DNA from: Larix kaempferi | Taxonomy: Eukaryota; Streptophyta; Pinopsida; Pinales; Pinaceae | Assembly (NCBI GenBank): GCA_027924585.1 | Contig: BSBM01000461.1 | Location: 4,896,501-4,960,500, forward strand | DNA: 64,000 nucleotides | Direction: 5' to 3' | Shown here: piece by piece, positions 59,485 to 64,000 of the stretch | How the letters are laid out: every line of letters begins with the position of its first letter | Position numbering within the stretch: the first letter of the stretch is position 1 | Position numbers and translations under genes: made by a program | The notes under the pieces: generated by a model | Seen by the model: the letters and a program-made list of their open reading frames with translations, nothing else | Databases searched by the model: none | What the model was told of the DNA's origin: nothing

Positions 59485-59609
59485 GCAGAGAGGAGGAGGA
59501 GGAGGAGGAGGAGGATCAAGGCAGTGATGAGTTTGTTGATTCAGGCATGGAGGAGGAGGATCAGGGCAGTGATGAGTTTGCATCTATGTGTCTCAATGTC
59601 TCATTGTGA
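59485..59609 (+). pseudogene. Acidic C-terminal exon fragment
   Basis: After a possible acceptor (TTGGCAG) the plus strand reads a Glu run, then DQGSDEFVDSGMEEEDQGSD and EFASMCLNVSL with a stop at 59607. The internal duplication EEEDQGSDEF is plain. Such acidic tails end plant hAT- or Harbinger-type proteins; no upstream partner survives here. Confidence 0.35.
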
Positions 59610-60290
59610 TTTGTGATTGTGAATGACAAATGTGTTGTGATTTGTGAATGATCTAATTTCTATTGAATATTTCATATTTGTAATTGTAAATGTAATTTCT
59701 ATTGAATATTTGTAATTGTAAATGTTAAATTTTATTGGATCTATATGTCTATATTTTTAAATTTTAATATATTTTAAAAATATATTAATTCCGGGGGTCA
59801 CCGTGTCCTACATGTCCTAATTCCGGGGGTCACCATGTCTAGTGGGGACCAGGGATCAAATTTGAAGGGTGGGGTCCCATTTCACTATGAAGGGCTATGA
59901 GATATTGAACCCTTCAATGCTGCCATGTAAAAATAAGTTATTCTTTTCATTTGAAAATGTAATAGTACATCAAAATTTCAATGTTTACTGACTTAGTAAA
60001 GTTGAGAGGCTTTATTTTTCAGTGGATATAGCAGACCTGTAAATTCATAGGATGTCAAAAATCTAGTCACCCTTGAAGTTGAGCTCCTCAAAGAAAATGA
60101 ATTTCTTTAAATATGTTTATGGCAGGCTGGCATTGCCAGCTTCGCTCCGCAAACTATCCTGGAGGACTGGAGGAGATAGGGTAGGTGGAACTTGGATGTA
60201 GCTCAACCACAGTGGAATAGGGGTATAAGAAAAAGCTTGTTTCTATTCATGCAATATTATATATTGATGGTCGGAGCCATGGAAGCATGG
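59610..60290. other. AT-rich spacer with small duplications
   Basis: TTTCTATTGAATATTT(C/G) and TGTAATTGTAAATGT repeat at 59657-59720; AATTCCGGGGGTCACC(G/A)TGTC repeats at 59787 and 59818. No gene recognised. Confidence 0.5.
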
Positions 60291-60295
60291 AATTC

Positions 60296-60445
60296 GAGCA
60301 TTGACTTGATACAACAAAGAAAACAAAAGGTGGAACTCGGGAGCTGCAGGATTGACTTGATACAACAAAGAAAACACAGGGTGTGAGGCTGGGAGCCGTA
60401 GACGGTAGGATTAACTTGATACAACAAAGAAAACACAAGGCTATA
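60296..60445 (+). repeat. ~55-bp tandem repeat, three copies
   Basis: TTGACTTGATACAACAAAGA followed by AAACA(A/C)A(A/G)GG starts at about 60302, 60353 and (as TTAACTTG) 60412. In one frame it codes DLIQQRKHK-type repeats, but the frame is not conserved. Confidence 0.85.
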
Positions 60446-61540
60446 GGTAGGGGCCACGGGCAGGAGCAACAACCTGCAACATTACTAGAAGTTTATGGAT
60501 TGTGGATTTTGTCTGAAATGCCAAATTCATGGGGGCACATTAACATAATATATTATACATTGAATACTCAATTAACTCACGAAGTCAGCATTCACGAATT
60601 GGTATGTGATAACTTGTAACTTGGTAAGCCCTCTAGCAACAACACGTATGAGCCACCTACCAGGTTTAATAATTTTGTTGATGCCATTAAATGTGTTAAA
60701 CACGTAAGCGCTCGCTACAAACACGAGAACTTCGAAGCGTTCAAGCCATGGGCTGCTCAGTGTAAGCCCGTCCACATAAGTTGCTCAATGATATTATTAG
60801 AGGCCCAATGGTCCATGATCCATGGATGATCGAACACGTGGATATTGGAGAGTAGCCGAGTCCCGCTCCCAAGTCACCTAGCTAGTAGCCGCATTCCCAA
60901 TTTCCCACTAAAAATTGTTGATGGGTGAAATTTGAAGCTACCCTTCTGTTGCAATTTTAAACAGTAGTGGTTAATTTAATTATTGAAGGGCTTACCATGA
61001 AATTAAATTTTTTTTGCATGGTAAAATTTGAAGTGGCCTTCTATGACGTGTGGGTAACATTTGAAGTGGCCTGAAGGCTTCAAATTTGAAGCTTGGTGGG
61101 GACACTCGTGTCCCGTGTCCTCGTGTCGGGTGACTTAGATGAATACATTGTAGAAAGGGGGGAGTTTTATTTTTTTCAATTTTTGGTTGGATTATGAATT
61201 TTTGAGTTTTTAAAAAGGGATTTATTTTAATTATTCACTCATCTTGGTTGAGGGAGATGTGAATTTAATTAGAGATTGGGTTATTCCCAATTTTATCAAT
61301 ATTACAAAACTAGGTTGTTTTAAACAATAAAAAAATAGTAATTTAGGTTAAGAAATGATAAAAAAATGGTATGGGTGAATGAATTACCTGATTAGATGAC
61401 AATCCACCGGTGAATTTGTCTCCCCTCCAGCTAAATCGAGCAACACCGATACTTGAGTGGGCCACAAACCGTCCTCGTCCAGGGTCTATTTCGCGTTTCT
61501 GATGCGTGAGTGCCGCGGGTGGTCGGGAATCGTCGGGACT
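60446..61540. other. Non-coding region
   Basis: No gene recognised. GTGTCCCGTGTCCTCGTGTC at about 61105 is a short internal repeat. Confidence 0.45.
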
Positions 61541-61700
61541 GTGTATTTAAATTCATTTTTAGATTTACATAACGCATACGCGTTTTGTAACTACATAACG
61601 CGTACGCGTTATGGTTACCTATCCTACATGTCCAATGACATGTTAGGCTCGGGTCTTACCATGGCAGGTGCTAAATATCAGAAACGCGTTATGTTTTATG
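61541..61700. repeat. Second copy of TATTTAAATTC/ACGCGT repeat
   Basis: TATTTAAATTCATTTTTAGA then TTTACATAACGCATACGCG and ACATAACGCGTACGCGTTAT match 46200-46300. The open frame over it is not thought to be a gene. Confidence 0.75.
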
Positions 61701-61893
61701 TATCAGGAACGAGTTTTGAAAAAAGTAGCATTGCATCTAAAGTGACCCTCATCTTCTTGCACACACACTATAGTAAAAAATGGTATGCAATATAAATTTA
61801 AATTATATAGATCTATGTAAGTCATATATCCTAAGGTATTGGAGAGATCATAAATTTCATATCGAGCTATATAAGTTCATTGATTAAATTATG

Positions 61894-63580
61894 TAGTTAA
61901 AAATGCCAATACCAAACGAAGAATGTTCGAGGATTGTTGCTAATTTACGGGAGCAACTTGATGATGAAGGAAAAAAATATGTTAAAGTCTACAACTATAA
62001 AACATTGTTGGGAATATGGGAACTTCGAAGGGGGTGTGAATTTCATCCAATGGTAAGGCGTACTAGACTAATTTATTTGTTACATGTTTAATTTTTATTC
62101 TTATTAATTTAATTTAGAAGCTTTAATCTATTGTTTTAATATTTGATTTAATATATATATACTAAAAATATTTTATTGTAATTTGTAATGACAAAGAGAA
62201 AGCATCCTAGAACTGGATTGAACAACAAACAAGATGTGCCAAATTGTAGTAGAAATGTTGGTATACAAGCTGATAGAGATCATCATGGAGTCGATAATGG
62301 AGATGATGAAGTTAATCCTATGGTTGAGGAAAATTATGATATTGACATATTTGAAGATACTCATACGCAGTAGTAGATAGATAATTGAAAGGAGTTGCAT
62401 TGAGTTTTGATTAAATATCGACATTTCGATCCCTACTATGGGATAAATAGATTGATCAACAATACATTTCATGCTTCGTCAATAGATGATAACTTTGATG
62501 GATATGTTGAAGATGCACCTCTCATTGAGTCAAAGACAAATCTTCTCTCCACAATTTTAATGTTGGTGAACTTGGAAGTGTTGAATGGGTTCTCTGACAC
62601 TTACCCCACATAGATCCTAAGGTATACAATATAACTCTCCATACATATTGAATACCATTTTTTGTTCTTTCTATTTTTATGAGTGTTGAATACCGTTTTT
62701 TTGTTCTTTCTATTTTAAAAAGGATGATGCAAAATTGATGAGCAATATTCATTACTTTAATTTTTTGTTGGAATGTTTTAGATTGTTAGGTGATAGTCTC
62801 CTACCATCACAAAATCATTTACCTTGCACATACCGAGAATTGTCTCTCATTTTGAAATATTTAGGAATGGAGTATAAAGGCATTGATGCATGTCCTAATA
62901 ACCACATTATATATTATGGACAACATGCAACAAATTTGGATTGCCATCAATGTGGAATTATTATATATTGAACCGATCAAGTAACAAATAAGGTGCCCTA
63001 CAAGGTTCTTCGTCATATTCCTATAATTCCACGTTTCCAACGATTGTTTAGGTGCAAAAACATGGCACAATTTATGGATTACCATGCACGAAATAGAAGT
63101 GAAGATGGTGGTATGTGAAAGCTTGCAGATGGTACAACATTTAGGGGCATCGAAGAAATATGGCCAATTTTTAAAGAAGAACCTCGTAATGATAAGCTTT
63201 CATTGGAAGATGATGGTGTCAATCCCTTTGGGGAGATGAGATCTATTTACTTGGTGTGGCCTATTTTTTCATAAACAATAACCTTCCTCCTTAGCTGTCA
63301 ATAAAGAGGGAGCACCCAATGTTGACAATGATTGTTCCAGGTAATCGTTCAAATTAGTTATATTGTTTTGAAATACATATCATTTCCATTATACTTAATT
63401 AGTTGTTTGTTAGATATAATAATTTATTATATTATTTTCAATGTAATAAATGTGTGTATTTTCAAATAATTAGGTAAGTACCAAGTTAAAGATGTGGACT
63501 TATTTATTGAGCCTCTTATTGATGAACTTCTAAATCTATGGCTGGAATCACTATGTATTACATCTCCAAACCAATAGGTC
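61894..63580 (+). pseudogene. CACTA (En/Spm) TNP2-type transposase relic 2
   Basis: Transposase of a cut-and-paste DNA element. Upstream pieces (MTKRKHPRTGLNNKQ; LMLVNLEVLNGFSDT) lead into the TNP2 core from 62735: LLGDSLLPSQNHLPCTYREL, LGMEYKGIDACPNNHIIYYG, then after TGA (62969) TDQVTNKVPYKVLRHIPIIP, FRCKNMAQFMDYHARNRSED, TGA (63116), EIWPIFKEEPRNDKLSLEDD, GVNPFGEMRSIY. A frameshift near 63272 and a TAG at 63293 follow; after an apparent intron (63338-63474) VKDVDLFIEPLIDELLNLWL continues. Order and motifs fit Transposase_21. A 38-bp duplication (TTGAATACC...TTTTTTGTTCTTTCTA) sits at 62647-62720. Confidence 0.85.
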
Positions 63581-63599
63581 AAAAACAATTTCAATTCCA

Positions 63600-64000
63600 T
63601 GGAATACGTACATGGACAATAATAATAAAGTGTGCACAATTCAAATTCTGATGGTGCACTGAAGCCTTCAAAAGATCAAGATCTAGCTGCTGGTGACTCA
63701 AGGAATTCGAAGGGTAAGAAGAAGTAAAACTCCAAAATTAATTCTGAGCAAAAGAAGGGAATATCTAAGCCACAAAAGGATTCCTTCACCTACTTACAAA
63801 GGGGTTTTCATCCTAAAAGCTCCTATATGAGAAAGACCATAGATCAGATGGCACAAATCCTTGAGAAGAACCATATCCCCATTCCTGAAGGTGCAAAGAA
63901 AAATGAAGGAGGTTCTAACTTAGATGACAAGGAGAGAGTTCATGCTCTAATGGACAACATATCTTCATCTACTTATTACATCATTGATTCCATAGATTCA
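63600..64000 (+). pseudogene. Probable retrotransposon gag-pol fragment, cut by window end
   Basis: Plus strand: SKDQDLAAGDSRNSKGKKK, stop, NSKINSEQKKGISKPQKDSF, LQRGFHPKSSYMRKTIDQMA, EKNHIPIPEGAKKNEGG, ERVHALMDNISSSTYYIIDS. A Lys-rich linker leading to ALM..ISSSTYYIIDS is the usual lead-in to a retroelement protease site (IDSGAS), but the next residues are IDS rather than GAS. Direction and product are therefore tentative. Continues beyond the window. Confidence 0.35.

Noticed and set aside
61766-61785. CACTATAGTAAAAAATGG as the terminal repeat of the CACTA relic
   Set aside because: Sequence on both sides of it resembles 45.3 kb (inverted), so homology runs across the supposed end; no matching right end lies in the window.

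Overview
The window is nuclear DNA from a plant, most likely a seed plant with a large, repeat-rich genome. A gymnosperm is my best guess, because the transposon protein families look like ones I associate with conifers, but that is inference. Support for 'plant nuclear DNA': nested LTR retrotransposons, CACTA and pogo-type transposase relics, GT-AG introns, long satellites and microsatellites, AT-rich spacers, no bacterial operons. No tRNA, rRNA or clearly intact housekeeping gene was seen. Most coding stretches are dead transposon genes carrying nonsense codons and frameshifts.

Layout. 1-5.8 kb: a decayed minus-strand gene or gene cluster. It has an unrecognised N-terminal part, a stretch resembling a DNA methyltransferase, a nonapeptide-repeat linker, and three successive FCP1/NLI-type phosphatase-like domains with degenerate catalytic Asp residues. 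6.2-10.2 kb: a tandem array whose monomer grows from about 308 to 433 bp and is full of GAAGG...CCTTC inverted repeats. 10.8-13.9 kb: a broken minus-strand coiled-coil ORF from an older element.

13,996-31,025: a complete but dead Ty3/gypsy element on the minus strand. It has 815/835-bp LTRs, a tRNA-Glu-like primer site, gag with five zinc knuckles, protease, a gag-like block between protease and RT, RT-RNase H, integrase, and a further ORF between pol and the 3' LTR. A Ty1/copia element (18,639-23,615, minus strand, 5-bp target duplication TTTGA) is inserted inside its integrase gene.

31-46 kb is mostly non-coding, with a pogo/Tigger-type transposase pseudogene (35.9-38.6 kb, plus strand), several small tandem repeats, and a 177-bp imperfect hairpin at 42.4 kb. 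46.2-50.0 kb is a compound low-complexity block: an ACGCGT-palindrome array, a GA-rich tract, a 2.3-kb CAT-trinucleotide array with ~505-bp higher-order repeats, another GA-rich tract, then ACGCG motifs again.

50.4-53.8 kb (plus) is a three-exon pseudogene of a family I have seen but cannot name (motifs DFAENY, SDG, HGKG-DG-G), possibly a transposase. 54.2-55.6 kb is a 358-bp satellite. 57.2-59.3 kb (minus) is a seven-exon gene model with only phase-0 introns and one in-frame stop. CACTA (TNP2) transposase relics lie at 56.2-56.6 and 61.9-63.6 kb. The last 400 bp looks like the start of another retrotransposon polyprotein. The genes do not form a pathway; the region is a layered record of transposon insertion and decay.
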